Part shown: positions 17,080 to 24,614 of the stretch, in pieces | How the letters are laid out: each line of letters opens with the position of its first letter | Position numbering within the stretch: position 1 is the stretch's first letter | Source: Prevotella aff. ruminicola Tc2-24 | GTDB taxonomy: Bacteria > Bacteroidota > Bacteroidia > Bacteroidales > Bacteroidaceae | Assembly: GCF_900110895.1 (NCBI RefSeq) | Contig: NZ_FOIQ01000003.1 | Span: 248,001 to 312,000 of the forward strand | Direction: 5' to 3' | Length of the DNA: 64,000 nt | Program-made: the position numbers and the translations under genes | The notes under the pieces: model-generated | Database searches by the model: none | What the model was told of the DNA's origin: nothing | What the model saw: only the letters and a program-made list of their open reading frames with translations

Positions 17080-17651
17080 TGGGAATAAAAGATTTTGTCA
17101 ACGGTTTGTCTTCCATCTCAAAATGGTATGGCGGAGCAATCGTGTTAATCTATGCATTGTTGTCGGCAGAATACATGTCAACAATTAACGACTTTGTTAT
17201 GAAAGGGCTCGGCGAAGTTTCTGGAATTGTAGAGAGCCTTATGCAACTCGGTTATATTATATCCATTATTTCTGCACTTGCAGCGTGGGTTATAATGAGT
17301 TTGATGTTCCATATTATTGCTTTGCTTTTTAATGGCAGACAGGATTTTAGCAAATTTCTCTTCGTTTCTTCTTATCTGTATTTTATTCCAGCCATTGCTT
17401 TGGTCGTAGCAATCAATATGCTTGGCTATTTGGATGTGGAAGAAAGTGAGAACGTGATTAATAATCTTATGGATAATCGCAGATTCATATTAATCATGGA
17501 TATCGTCAACTATTCGTATCTGCCTTTTTACCTTCTTACAGTCTGCGTTATACGGTATTCCTACAATATAAAATGGTTGTATTCATTTTTGTCGGTCGTA
17601 ATACCAGTAGCCTCTGTATGGGGGGTAACGGAACTCTTCAAGTTGTTATAA
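17076..17651 (+). CDS. YIP1-like five-helix membrane protein
   Basis: A 191-residue protein with five predicted membrane helices after an amphipathic start (MMGIKDFVNGLSSISKWYG). The arrangement, including the LMFHIIALLFNGRQDFSKFLFVSSYLY core, resembles bacterial YIP1-family proteins. Such proteins have no settled biochemical function. It overlaps the SpoIIM-like gene by 4 bases, so the two are made together. A role in tolerance to the peptides encoded 1.3 kb upstream, or in their maturation at the membrane, is an inference from context. Confidence 0.65.
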   Translation: MMGIKDFVNGLSSISKWYGGAIVLIYALLSAEYMSTINDFVMKGLGEVSGIVESLMQLGYIISIISALAAWVIMSLMFHIIALLFNGRQDFSKFLFVSSYLYFIPAIALVVAINMLGYLDVEESENVINNLMDNRRFILIMDIVNYSYLPFYLLTVCVIRYSYNIKWLYSFLSVVIPVASVWGVTELFKLL

Positions 17652-17669
17652 ATAAAGGGAAAAGGAGCA

Positions 17670-20522
17670 ATGAGAAAACTTTTATATAGTCTTGCAGTTT
17701 TTGTCGTATCTGCGACATTTCTTTCCTGCGGTGGAGATTCTTTGGAGAAAGCATTAAAACTGGCGGGTGACAACTGTCAGGAGTTAGAAAAAGTACTGGA
17801 TCATTTTAAGAACGATCCCGACCCGTTGAAGTATGAGTCGGCTAAGTTCCTGATTGAGAACATGCCCTACCATCACGCATTATATGGTGAGATTGCAGAT
17901 CAGTATGCGAAGGCTTATGCAGCAATGGGGACGCATGCCACTGAATATCGCGACAGTGTTGTCAATGCAGAGATGCAACAACTTTCCGGTCAGGCTGCCA
18001 TGAAGATTTCGGATATTAGAACCATGAAAGCCGATTTCCTGATCAAGGCGATAGATGATGCCTGCGACCTCTGGGCAAAAGTGAACTGGAAAAACGAGTA
18101 TGATCAATCCACGTTCTTTAATTACGTATTGCCATACAGGCTTTCCGATGAACCTGTAAGTGATTGGCGACAAACCATTAAGACCTTATTCCCGTATCTG
18201 GATGCCGATGTGGCGTACAGCGATCAGGGCGTTCAGTTCTCAGCTTTTGAAGGACATCATGTCAACGCAAAGATAATTGAATCAACCAATGCCAAGAAAG
18301 GAAAAGCAGTACGGATATCCCCTGACAATTCCTCTGTCACTTTCAGCATCCCGTCAGACATGGATGTACAGAAAGTCATACGACTCAGGTCCTGTGCATT
18401 GTCGGTAGGCACGAAGGCACAGGTAAAGGTGAATGACCAGACCGTCGGAACCATTGACCTGATGCAGGTCGGGAACGAGTATTCATTCAAGACCTCCCTT
18501 CCTGGAATCGTGCTGAACCTGCAGAAAGGGGAGAACAAGATTACGATAGGGTCTGCCAACAAGCCGTTTGTCCTTGACTACATGGAAGTGGGGGCCTATG
18601 AGCCTTATCATTCGGAAGAGGCGGTCGACTACTCCGATTCCTATTGCCAGATACAGAATGTGGGCACGAGCAACTATGTCTCCTTCGACACCATACAGTC
18701 AACGATTGGTCAGCCCATCACACTTCGCGGCTATTCGCCGGATGACAGGACGCTCAACATGCGTCTGGACTATCAGGGCTATCCGTGCTGGAGGATTGCT
18801 CCCATGGACTCCGTGGACCTGTACCTGGAAGACTATCGGGTCAGTCTTGACACCCTGGCGATTGTAAGTAAGCAGGTATACATCCTGGTGACCAATCCGG
18901 ACAGATGCTATGAAAGGGATGTGACCGCCTATCAGTCCAGATACATCAATCACCAGAAATGGGCAATCATACCTGTGGGTGACGGCATGTGCAAGATCAT
19001 GAATAAGCAGACGGGCTTGTTCTGGGAATCCCGCGTCGACAAGCAGACTGGCAAGGAGATTCTGGTACAGAACTTCTATTCTGGAAAGGCCACGCAGAAA
19101 TGGAAGATCACCAAGAAAGAAAAGAACCCCTATGCCCGGTCATTCTTCAGGATCGGGAATGCCCAGTCTGAGGCTGTGCGGGTGACGGATGTGATGGATA
19201 TGTTTGTGCCATCCAAATCCAGAGGCAGTGTAACTCCGAGTCTGGCATCATTATGCCGATACCGTACAGGACCCTGTAAGGATGAAGCCTCCTACGTGGC
19301 TTCTTTGTCGAAATATATGGGCATTCCCGTGGCCATAGATTTCACACCGCACTGGGGAAACCGTCCCAATGATCATACGTGGAATGCCCTGATACTACCC
19401 AATGGAAAGGCGACACCCTTTTACATGGGATATGTCCCGGGAGATACGACCCAGTTCACGCATAGTCCCGTCTATCTGAAGCCCAAGATCTACAGATACC
19501 GCTTCGAGGTTAACCATAAGATCGTCGATGACATGAGAGGTGAGAAGAGCGTCCCTGAGTTGTTCCAGTTTCCGACGTTTACAGATGTCACAGACGAGTA
19601 TCTGAATACGACGGATGTGGTACGTGACATTCCGAAGGAGTTCCGTGACAGTAAGATCGCCTACATCTGTGTCAACGACAAGGAGCACTGGATCCCCGTT
19701 CATTATGGCAAGGTATCAAGGGGCAAGGTTACCTTCACGTCTATGGGACGTAATATCCTATATTCCGTCTGCATCTGTCAGGGTCAAGACCTGATCCCCA
19801 TCGGGAATCCCTTTATCCTGAAACCAGACGGATCGATCAGAGAAATCGTATGCAACAACTCCAAACGCCAGACAATGACGTTACTCCGCAAATATCCTTT
19901 CTTCGCCCAATTTGATTCCTTCAGATACAGAATGGATCATGGAATATTCGAGGGAAGCAATACCAAGGACTTCTCTCAGGCCTCACGTCTGTATCGATAC
20001 TATGGATATACTGATGCCTGCTGGTATGAGCTGACACCAGAGAATGTCGGAAGCAAATACCGCTATCTTCGTTATATTGGCCACACGGGCTCCTATTGTA
20101 ACGTCAATGAGGTAGAGTTCTATAACAGCAAAGGCCAGAAACTGACCGGCAAGATACTTGGCACTCAGGGCATGCCCGGTCACACGAAGGAGACCGTCTT
20201 TGACGGCGATATTCTGACTGGATTTAACGGAATCAGTCCCGATGGTCATTGGGTAGGACTGGAACTGGCTCAGCCGTCCGACGTGGCAAAGATTAGGTTC
20301 ATACCTCGAAATGACGGTAACTGCATCGAAGTCGGTGATATGTATCAGTTACTAGTGTATGATCGTGGGAAATGGCTTCCTCTGGCGGTGACGAAAGCAA
20401 AGGCTACGGAGCTGGTTCTTGAAAATATGCCAAGTGACGGCCTATATCTTTTGAAGGACCTGACGAAAGGAATCGAGGAACGTATCTTCACATATGAGGA
20501 TGGACAACAGCTCTGGTGGTGA
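17670..20522 (+). CDS. Large lipoprotein with transglutaminase-like, ricin-lectin-like and discoidin-like domains
   Basis: A 950-residue lipoprotein: signal MRKLLYSLAVFVVSATFLSC with lipobox Cys20. After a helical N-terminal region comes a beta-rich domain (about 190-310), a ricin-B-like beta-trefoil (about 325-490, repeats QKWAIIPVGDG and QKWKITKK), a transglutaminase-like domain (RTGPCKDEAS, Cys536; NDHTWNAL, His569), and a C-terminal F5/8 type C-like domain (about 795-905). The Cys and His of the catalytic triad are present; the third residue is uncertain (LPNGK where Asp is common). It has a good ribosome site (AAAGGAG), rare here. It sits 18 bases after the YIP1-like gene and may process or crosslink peptides or wall-associated proteins outside the cell. 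Confidence 0.75.
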   Translation: MRKLLYSLAVFVVSATFLSCGGDSLEKALKLAGDNCQELEKVLDHFKNDPDPLKYESAKFLIENMPYHHALYGEIADQYAKAYAAMGTHATEYRDSVVNAEMQQLSGQAAMKISDIRTMKADFLIKAIDDACDLWAKVNWKNEYDQSTFFNYVLPYRLSDEPVSDWRQTIKTLFPYLDADVAYSDQGVQFSAFEGHHVNAKIIESTNAKKGKAVRISPDNSSVTFSIPSDMDVQKVIRLRSCALSVGTKAQVKVNDQTVGTIDLMQVGNEYSFKTSLPGIVLNLQKGENKITIGSANKPFVLDYMEVGAYEPYHSEEAVDYSDSYCQIQNVGTSNYVSFDTIQSTIGQPITLRGYSPDDRTLNMRLDYQGYPCWRIAPMDSVDLYLEDYRVSLDTLAIVSKQVYILVTNPDRCYERDVTAYQSRYINHQKWAIIPVGDGMCKIMNKQTGLFWESRVDKQTGKEILVQNFYSGKATQKWKITKKEKNPYARSFFRIGNAQSEAVRVTDVMDMFVPSKSRGSVTPSLASLCRYRTGPCKDEASYVASLSKYMGIPVAIDFTPHWGNRPNDHTWNALILPNGKATPFYMGYVPGDTTQFTHSPVYLKPKIYRYRFEVNHKIVDDMRGEKSVPELFQFPTFTDVTDEYLNTTDVVRDIPKEFRDSKIAYICVNDKEHWIPVHYGKVSRGKVTFTSMGRNILYSVCICQGQDLIPIGNPFILKPDGSIREIVCNNSKRQTMTLLRKYPFFAQFDSFRYRMDHGIFEGSNTKDFSQASRLYRYYGYTDACWYELTPENVGSKYRYLRYIGHTGSYCNVNEVEFYNSKGQKLTGKILGTQGMPGHTKETVFDGDILTGFNGISPDGHWVGLELAQPSDVAKIRFIPRNDGNCIEVGDMYQLLVYDRGKWLPLAVTKAKATELVLENMPSDGLYLLKDLTKGIEERIFTYEDGQQLWW

Positions 20523-20592
20523 TATGTTTAATCAATAAGCGCTAACGGTCTTGCGCATCAAACAGACCTAAAAATTTAAAACATTAACTATT

Positions 20593-20769
20593 ATGAAGAA
20601 AATTAGAAGAGAAGATTTCGCAGTTCTGAATGAAAGCGAGATGAATGCCACCGTGGCTGGCATTAACAAAGACAAGATCATTAAGATCTGTGATCACATG
20701 GAGTTCGCTTGCTGCTACTACAACTACAAAGTAGAGCTGCCCGATCCCATTAAGGACATCCGCTTTTAG
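20593..20769 (+). CDS. 58-residue Cys-containing peptide with GG-like leader (candidate RiPP precursor)
   Basis: A short gene of 59 codons including the stop (ATG 20593, TAG 20767). It begins MKKIRREDFAVLNESEMNAT and continues VAG, INKDKIIKICDHMEF, ACCYYNYKVEL and PDPIKDIRF. The leader layout (MKK, then LNESEM, then a small VAG site at about residues 21-23) resembles the GG-type natural-product precursors of Bacteroidales. The proposed core has three Cys (33, 40, 41). It lies 70 bases after the large lipoprotein with an A/T-rich start region like the other peptide genes. No radical SAM, lanthipeptide synthetase or C39 peptidase gene is nearby. The gene is probable; its processing is inferred. 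Confidence 0.6.
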   Translation: MKKIRREDFAVLNESEMNATVAGINKDKIIKICDHMEFACCYYNYKVELPDPIKDIRF

Positions 20770-20913
20770 TCTTAACAGCTAGTTTCATGTACAGTGAAGA
20801 TTTGCTTCACTGAATAGAAGAATTTGTCTTTTATGAGATTCGCCGTATCACTAGAACGGCGAATCTCTTACTTTCTGTGAGAAGGGGCTGTTTATGCTCA
20901 AAGAGATGCCTCC

Positions 20914-21034
20914 TATGAGTCATTCAGATAGGGTTTACGAGTCATGGAGATAGGGTCTATACCCCTATAGGGATTATCTCCATCAGTCGTAGATGACGTC
21001 TCTTTCACCGAAAGGGATTATCTCTTTCACCCAT
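20914..21034. repeat. Degenerate interspersed repeat, copy A
   Basis: Several short units of the form GAGTCATGGAGATAGGGT recur here (around 20917-20935 and 20939-20958), followed by the inverted form AGGGATTATCTCC (20968-20981) and AAAGGGATTATCTCT (21011-21025). The inverted units can fold, for example GGAGATA with TATCTCC. A related stretch with the same units and order lies at 55695-55830. It is noncoding, 150 bases after the 58-residue peptide gene. Confidence 0.6.
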
Positions 21035-21157
21035 AGTTGGGGGGGCGACACACTTGTCTGGTCGCTTGTCTAGGTACAACATTTCAAAGAGCGCTTTTCC
21101 GTAGTAGGGCGTAGTGGGGCGTACTTGGGCGCAGAAGAAGGGCGTACTTTGCTTTAC

Positions 21158-21218
21158 TACGGTCCCTGAACCTGCGGTTTCCCCTTCGACAGGCCCTTCG
21201 ACAAGCTCAGGGACCGCT
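21158..21218. repeat. CCCTTCGACAAGCTCAGGGA-type inverted repeat
   Basis: CGGTCCCTGAACCTG (21159-21173) faces GACAAGCTCAGGGACCG (21200-21216), and CCCTTCGAC occurs twice between them (from 21182 and from 21194). The same motif occurs three times at 55361-55527. It is a palindrome-prone intergenic repeat of the REP type. It has no coding potential that I credit. Confidence 0.6.
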
Positions 21219-21259
21219 CAGGAACCGTTAACTCCTGTTTTCTTCTCCTACCGTTATTT

Positions 21260-21396
21260 GTGACAGATATGACGGATATGACAGATGTTTTTAGAGTTTT
21301 CTCGCGTGTACGCAGGAACTTTCGGCGCCGCAAAAGTTCCTGCGTACACGCGTGAGGATTTCTGAAATTATCCGTCATAAGTGTCATATCTGTCAC
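21260..21396. repeat. Nested 137-base inverted repeat
   Basis: Outer arms GTGACAGATATGAC (21260-21273) and GTCATATCTGTCAC (21383-21396) are perfect complements. Inside, 20-base arms at 21303-21322 (starting CGCGTGTACGCAGG) and 21333-21352 are perfectly complementary around the loop CGGCGCCGCA, itself containing the palindrome CGGCGCCG. TATCCGTCA on the right also matches TGACGGATA on the left, offset by 9 bases. The whole could fold into a long two-part hairpin or be a small non-autonomous element. Confidence 0.65.
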
Positions 21397-21491
21397 ACAG
21401 GAGGGGAGCGAAAATGTATGAGATGTTCTTGTTCCATGAGCTATCTATATAAGTCAGGGAACAAAGATACAAAATAAAATCGAAAATTAGG

Positions 21492-21525
21492 TGTATGCAT
21501 GCAGTGCATGCACTGCATGCATACA
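21492..21525. repeat. 34-base perfect palindrome
   Basis: The segment 21492-21525 is its own reverse complement without mismatch. It is built from TGCATGCA-like units (TGTATGCATGCAGTGCA, then the complement). It lies 15 bases beyond the stop of the leftward gene at 21540. It may fold as a cruciform or hairpin terminator for that gene, or be a protein-binding site. Confidence 0.7.
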
Positions 21526-21539
21526 TCATAAATGACTGA

Positions 21540-22010
21540 TTATCTGCGCATTAACTTTCGAATATCATCTTGAAAGTCAAGCGACTGTTGTTGGGATAAG
21601 GCCCTTGCAAAGTCATTACGCATATTACGGCGTTGCCACACTTCTTCAAAAATTCTCCATCTTTGTCGGATGCCCAGACAAGTGGCCATGGCATCGGCCA
21701 ATAGGGCAGCCTTCGGGCGGGAGACAAGTGGCTGATAGTTTTCATCGATATAATCGGCTTCCTGCAGTTTCTGCCAGAGGTGAATCGCCTCGTCGGTAGC
21801 CAGTTCGTCGGGCAGCGTCACCACTTCTTGTGACTGGGGTACGTCTGACTGCCTCATGGCGACACGACCGCCATCATTGGCAGTAAAGTTGAGTGTGCCA
21901 ACATTGTGTACACTGCAACAAGTGTAGTTAATCACGATGGATGCGATGTTCTGGTGTGCGCGAAGGTTCTCCTTCAGGAGAGCCAGAAACTGTTCTTCTT
22001 CCGTGCTCAT
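21540..22010 (-). CDS. Hypothetical cytosolic protein
   Basis: A 156-residue acidic N-terminal, basic C-terminal soluble protein without signal peptide or membrane segment. The N-terminal part (MSTEEEQFLALLKENLRAHQ) is helical, the middle has two Cys (YTCCSVHN) and the C-terminal part (KAALLADAMATCLGIRQRW then FEEVWQRRNMRNDFARAL) is helical with Trp/Arg residues, like small Bacteroidales accessory proteins of mobile regions. No family is recognised. It has its own good promoter at 22101-22131 and ends next to the 34-base palindrome. Confidence 0.65.
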   Translation of the reverse strand: MSTEEEQFLALLKENLRAHQNIASIVINYTCCSVHNVGTLNFTANDGGRVAMRQSDVPQSQEVVTLPDELATDEAIHLWQKLQEADYIDENYQPLVSRPKAALLADAMATCLGIRQRWRIFEEVWQRRNMRNDFARALSQQQSLDFQDDIRKLMRR

Positions 22011-22100
22011 AGTGGTTCGGTTTTTTGTCGTTTATGTTTTTGAGTTAATTTAAGGCAAGGTAGATGTCATACGTGATGACCTCCCATTGCTATCCGGATA

Positions 22101-22131
22101 CAAAGATACAAAGAATCGAACAAACAACAAA
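22101..22131 (-). promoter_or_regulatory. Promoter for the 21540-22010 gene
   Basis: Read on the minus strand, TTTG (22128-22131) is followed after 19 bases by TATCTTTG (22101-22108), close to the Bacteroidetes consensus. It lies 91 bases before the start codon. The upstream FKBP gene's terminator is directly next to it. Confidence 0.65.
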
Positions 22132-22134
22132 GAA

Positions 22135-22166
22135 AAATCCCCGAAAGTATTATCTTTCAGGGATTT
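22135..22166 (-). terminator. Intrinsic terminator after the glyS-FKBP unit
   Basis: AAATCCCCGAAAG (22135-22147) pairs with CTTTCAGGGATTT (22154-22166) with one mismatch; on the minus strand the stem is followed by TTTTTCTTTG. It lies about 60 bases after the FKBP stop codon. Confidence 0.75.
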
Positions 22167-22225
22167 AGTATCATTAAGCCGAGGGCTTTTGATGTGATAT
22201 GCAACTTTTCTCTTTAGAAGAACAC

Positions 22226-22837
22226 TTACCTTGACTTGAATACCGGGCGATGCTCACCTGGGTGCCAGAAGTCGACAAGAGCGACATCGAAGATCAGATT
22301 GCTATAACTACACGTCGGTTTAGCCAAACTGCCATAGCCCAACTGATAAGGAATATACACTCTCCAATGATCACCGATGTGCATGTTCATCAGGGCGGTG
22401 GTGAAGCCAGCAACGAAATCGTGGCACACAAAATCCCTGCCATTCTCATCCTTGGCCACACCTATCGTGTTCCAATTGAAGTCACCCAAATAACTCTGAT
22501 CAAAGACATATCCTTCGGGATAGCTCTTTGACGGAATCAGACGGCCACGATAGGCCAAGCGACAGGTGTCAGTAAAGAGTGGAGTCTCTGTACCTGTACC
22601 CGACTCCAAGACCTCAACATAGATATAGTCACCGACGTTACCGGACATGGCGGAATTCTTCGAGTAACAGATAATCTTCTTCATCGAATTAGCGGCCCAC
22701 TTGCTCGTCGTAACGTCATTGCGGTTCTGCCAGTCGTCGTACTCGCCCTCTTCCTCGCTATCCTCGCTGCACGATGATACCATCCCCGCAAACGGGAACA
22801 GTATCAGGGCCAGCAATATGTATTTCCAGTTCTTCAT
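22226..22837 (-). CDS. FKBP-type peptidyl-prolyl isomerase lipoprotein
   Basis: A 203-residue envelope lipoprotein that should catalyse cis-trans isomerisation of X-Pro bonds and help fold exported proteins. The signal peptide ends in the lipobox VSSC, followed by an acidic tether (SEDSEEEGEYDDW). The C-terminal FKBP domain shows FVAGFTTALMNMHIGDHWRVYIPYQLGYG, matching the family's conserved core (GxxxAL..M..G......P..LaYG). The FKBP domain starts at about residue 70. Its start lies 3 bases after the glyS stop, so the two share a transcript. A link to translation is only suggestive. Confidence 0.87.
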   Translation of the reverse strand: MKNWKYILLALILFPFAGMVSSCSEDSEEEGEYDDWQNRNDVTTSKWAANSMKKIICYSKNSAMSGNVGDYIYVEVLESGTGTETPLFTDTCRLAYRGRLIPSKSYPEGYVFDQSYLGDFNWNTIGVAKDENGRDFVCHDFVAGFTTALMNMHIGDHWRVYIPYQLGYGSLAKPTCSYSNLIFDVALVDFWHPGEHRPVFKSR

Positions 22838-22840
22838 TGT

Positions 22841-24382
22841 TTACTGAAGCTTCTTCAACAGACTTGCGATGCTCACCTTATCCTCGATGATGGAATTCAG
22901 GTCGCTGATGTTCACACGCTCCTGCTCCATCGTGTCGCGGAAACGCAGAGTCACCTTACCGTCGGTCAGAGAGTCGTGGTCGACAGTGACACAGTACGGC
23001 GTTCCGATAGCATCCTGACGACGATAGCGCTTACCGATAGAATCCTTCTCGTCGTACTGACAGTTGAAGTGGAACTTCAGCTGGTCGATGATCTCACGGG
23101 CCTTCTCAGGCAGACCGTCTTTCTTCACCAGAGGCATGACGGCGCACTTCACAGGTGCGAGGGCAGCAGGCAGCTTGAGCACCGTGCGAGTCTCACCGTT
23201 CTCGAGTTTCTCCTCCTCGAAGGCGTGACACATGATTGAGAGGAACATACGGTCGACACCGATAGAGGTTTCGATGACGTATGGAGTGTAGCTCTCATTG
23301 GTCTGAGGATCAAAGTACTTGATGCTCTTGCCAGAGTACTTCTCATGCTGCGAGAGGTCGAAATTCGTACGGCTGTGGATGCCCTCCACCTCCTTGAAGC
23401 CGAACGGCATCTTGAACTCGATATCGGTAGCAGCGTTGGCATAGTGTGCCAGCTTGTCGTGGTCGTGGAAACGGTAGTTCTCTGCACCGAAGCCGAGGGC
23501 CTGATGCCACTTCATACGAGTCTCCTTCCACTTGGGGAACCACTCCAGCTCTGTGCCAGGCTGTACGAAGAACTGCATCTCCATCTGCTCGAACTCACGC
23601 ATACGGAAGATGAACTGACGGGCCACGATCTCGTTACGGAAGGCCTTACCGATCTGGGCGATACCGAAGGGGATCTTCATACGACCAGTCTTCTGCACGT
23701 TCAGATAGTTCACGAAGATACCCTGAGCGGTCTCCGGACGCAGGTACACTTTCATTGAAGCATCAGCAGAAGCGCCCATCTCAGTAGCGAACATCAGGTT
23801 GAACTGACGCACGTCGGTCCAGTTCTTCGTACCACTGATGGGGTCAACAATCTCCTCGTCGAGGATAATCTGCTTCAGGGCCTCCAGATCTGGACCCTGC
23901 ATAGCCTCAGCATAACGGGCATGCAGGTTGTCGCGTTTCTCCTTGGTCTCCTTCACACGCTCACTGGTCTCCATATATTTCGCCTCGTCAAAGCTGTCGC
24001 CGAAACGCTTACGGGCCTTCTCAACCTCTTTCTGGATTTTCTCATCGTACTTGGCTATCTGATCCTCGATGAGCACATCGGCACGATAGCGCTTCTTCGA
24101 GTCGCGGTTGTCGATGAGGGGATCGTTGAAGGCATCGACATGACCAGACGCCTTCCATATCGTTGGGTGCATGAAGATGGCAGAGTCGATACCCACGATG
24201 TTCTCGTGCAGCATCGTCATAGCCTTCCACCAGTATTGTTTGATATTATTCTTCAACTCCACACCGTTCTGACCGTAGTCGTAAACGGCTCCCAAACCAT
24301 CGTAGATCTCACTGCTGGGGAACACGAATCCGTATTCCTTACAATGGCTCACGATCTTCTTAAATACATCTTCTTGTGCCAT
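22841..24382 (-). CDS. glyS: Glycyl-tRNA synthetase (dimeric, class II)
   Basis: A 513-residue class IIa synthetase of the alpha-2 type used by Bacteroidetes, unlike the alpha2-beta2 GlyQ/GlyS of many Proteobacteria. It charges tRNA-Gly. Motif 2 is visible in GIAQIGKAFRNEI with FRMREFEQMEMQFF, motif 3 around ETSIGVDRMFLSIM, and the anticodon-binding domain occupies the C-terminal 120 residues (APVKCAVMPL to GTPYCVTVD). The start MAQEDVFKKIVSHCK is typical. The next gene, for an FKBP lipoprotein, follows at 3 bases. Confidence 0.96.
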   Translation of the reverse strand: MAQEDVFKKIVSHCKEYGFVFPSSEIYDGLGAVYDYGQNGVELKNNIKQYWWKAMTMLHENIVGIDSAIFMHPTIWKASGHVDAFNDPLIDNRDSKKRYRADVLIEDQIAKYDEKIQKEVEKARKRFGDSFDEAKYMETSERVKETKEKRDNLHARYAEAMQGPDLEALKQIILDEEIVDPISGTKNWTDVRQFNLMFATEMGASADASMKVYLRPETAQGIFVNYLNVQKTGRMKIPFGIAQIGKAFRNEIVARQFIFRMREFEQMEMQFFVQPGTELEWFPKWKETRMKWHQALGFGAENYRFHDHDKLAHYANAATDIEFKMPFGFKEVEGIHSRTNFDLSQHEKYSGKSIKYFDPQTNESYTPYVIETSIGVDRMFLSIMCHAFEEEKLENGETRTVLKLPAALAPVKCAVMPLVKKDGLPEKAREIIDQLKFHFNCQYDEKDSIGKRYRRQDAIGTPYCVTVDHDSLTDGKVTLRFRDTMEQERVNISDLNSIIEDKVSIASLLKKLQ

Positions 24383-24411
24383 AAATAAATATAATTTCGA
24401 AATTATGGATG

Positions 24412-24419
24412 CAAAGGTA
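24412..24419 (-). promoter_or_regulatory. Probable -7 box for glyS
   Basis: On the minus strand TACCTTTG lies 29 bases before the glyS start, matching TAnnTTTG. No clear TTTG is found at the expected distance upstream, so this is a weaker call. Confidence 0.45.
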
Positions 24420-24568
24420 CGAATAAAAAGAGAATTAAGAATTAAGAATTAAGAAAAAAACGCATCTGTGCGGAAGAATTATGAATTTTTGACTGTCCAT
24501 CTACAAGTCCATAGGGATTTTCCATAGGATAATAGGGAAAATCCTTTTATGTTTCACGAGAAGAAACG

Positions 24569-24576
24569 TATCTTTG
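24569..24576 (+). promoter_or_regulatory. Probable -7 box for the 24615 gene
   Basis: TATCTTTG at 24569-24576 matches the Bacteroidetes -7 consensus and lies 38 bases before the ATG at 24615. A T-rich stretch lies at the -33 distance but is not a clean TTTG. Confidence 0.45.
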
Positions 24577-24614
24577 CAGTAAAATAAAGCAAAACAATAT
24601 TGACATTAATCATT

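Noticed and set aside
20914..21034. Possible CRISPR array in the GATAGGG repeat region
   Set aside because: Units are degenerate, irregularly spaced and partly inverted, there are no uniform spacers, and no cas genes are present.
21157..21396. 79-codon minus-strand frame beginning MTDMTLMTDN
   Set aside because: It lies wholly in inverted repeats; the repetitive peptide reflects the repeat units rather than a gene.
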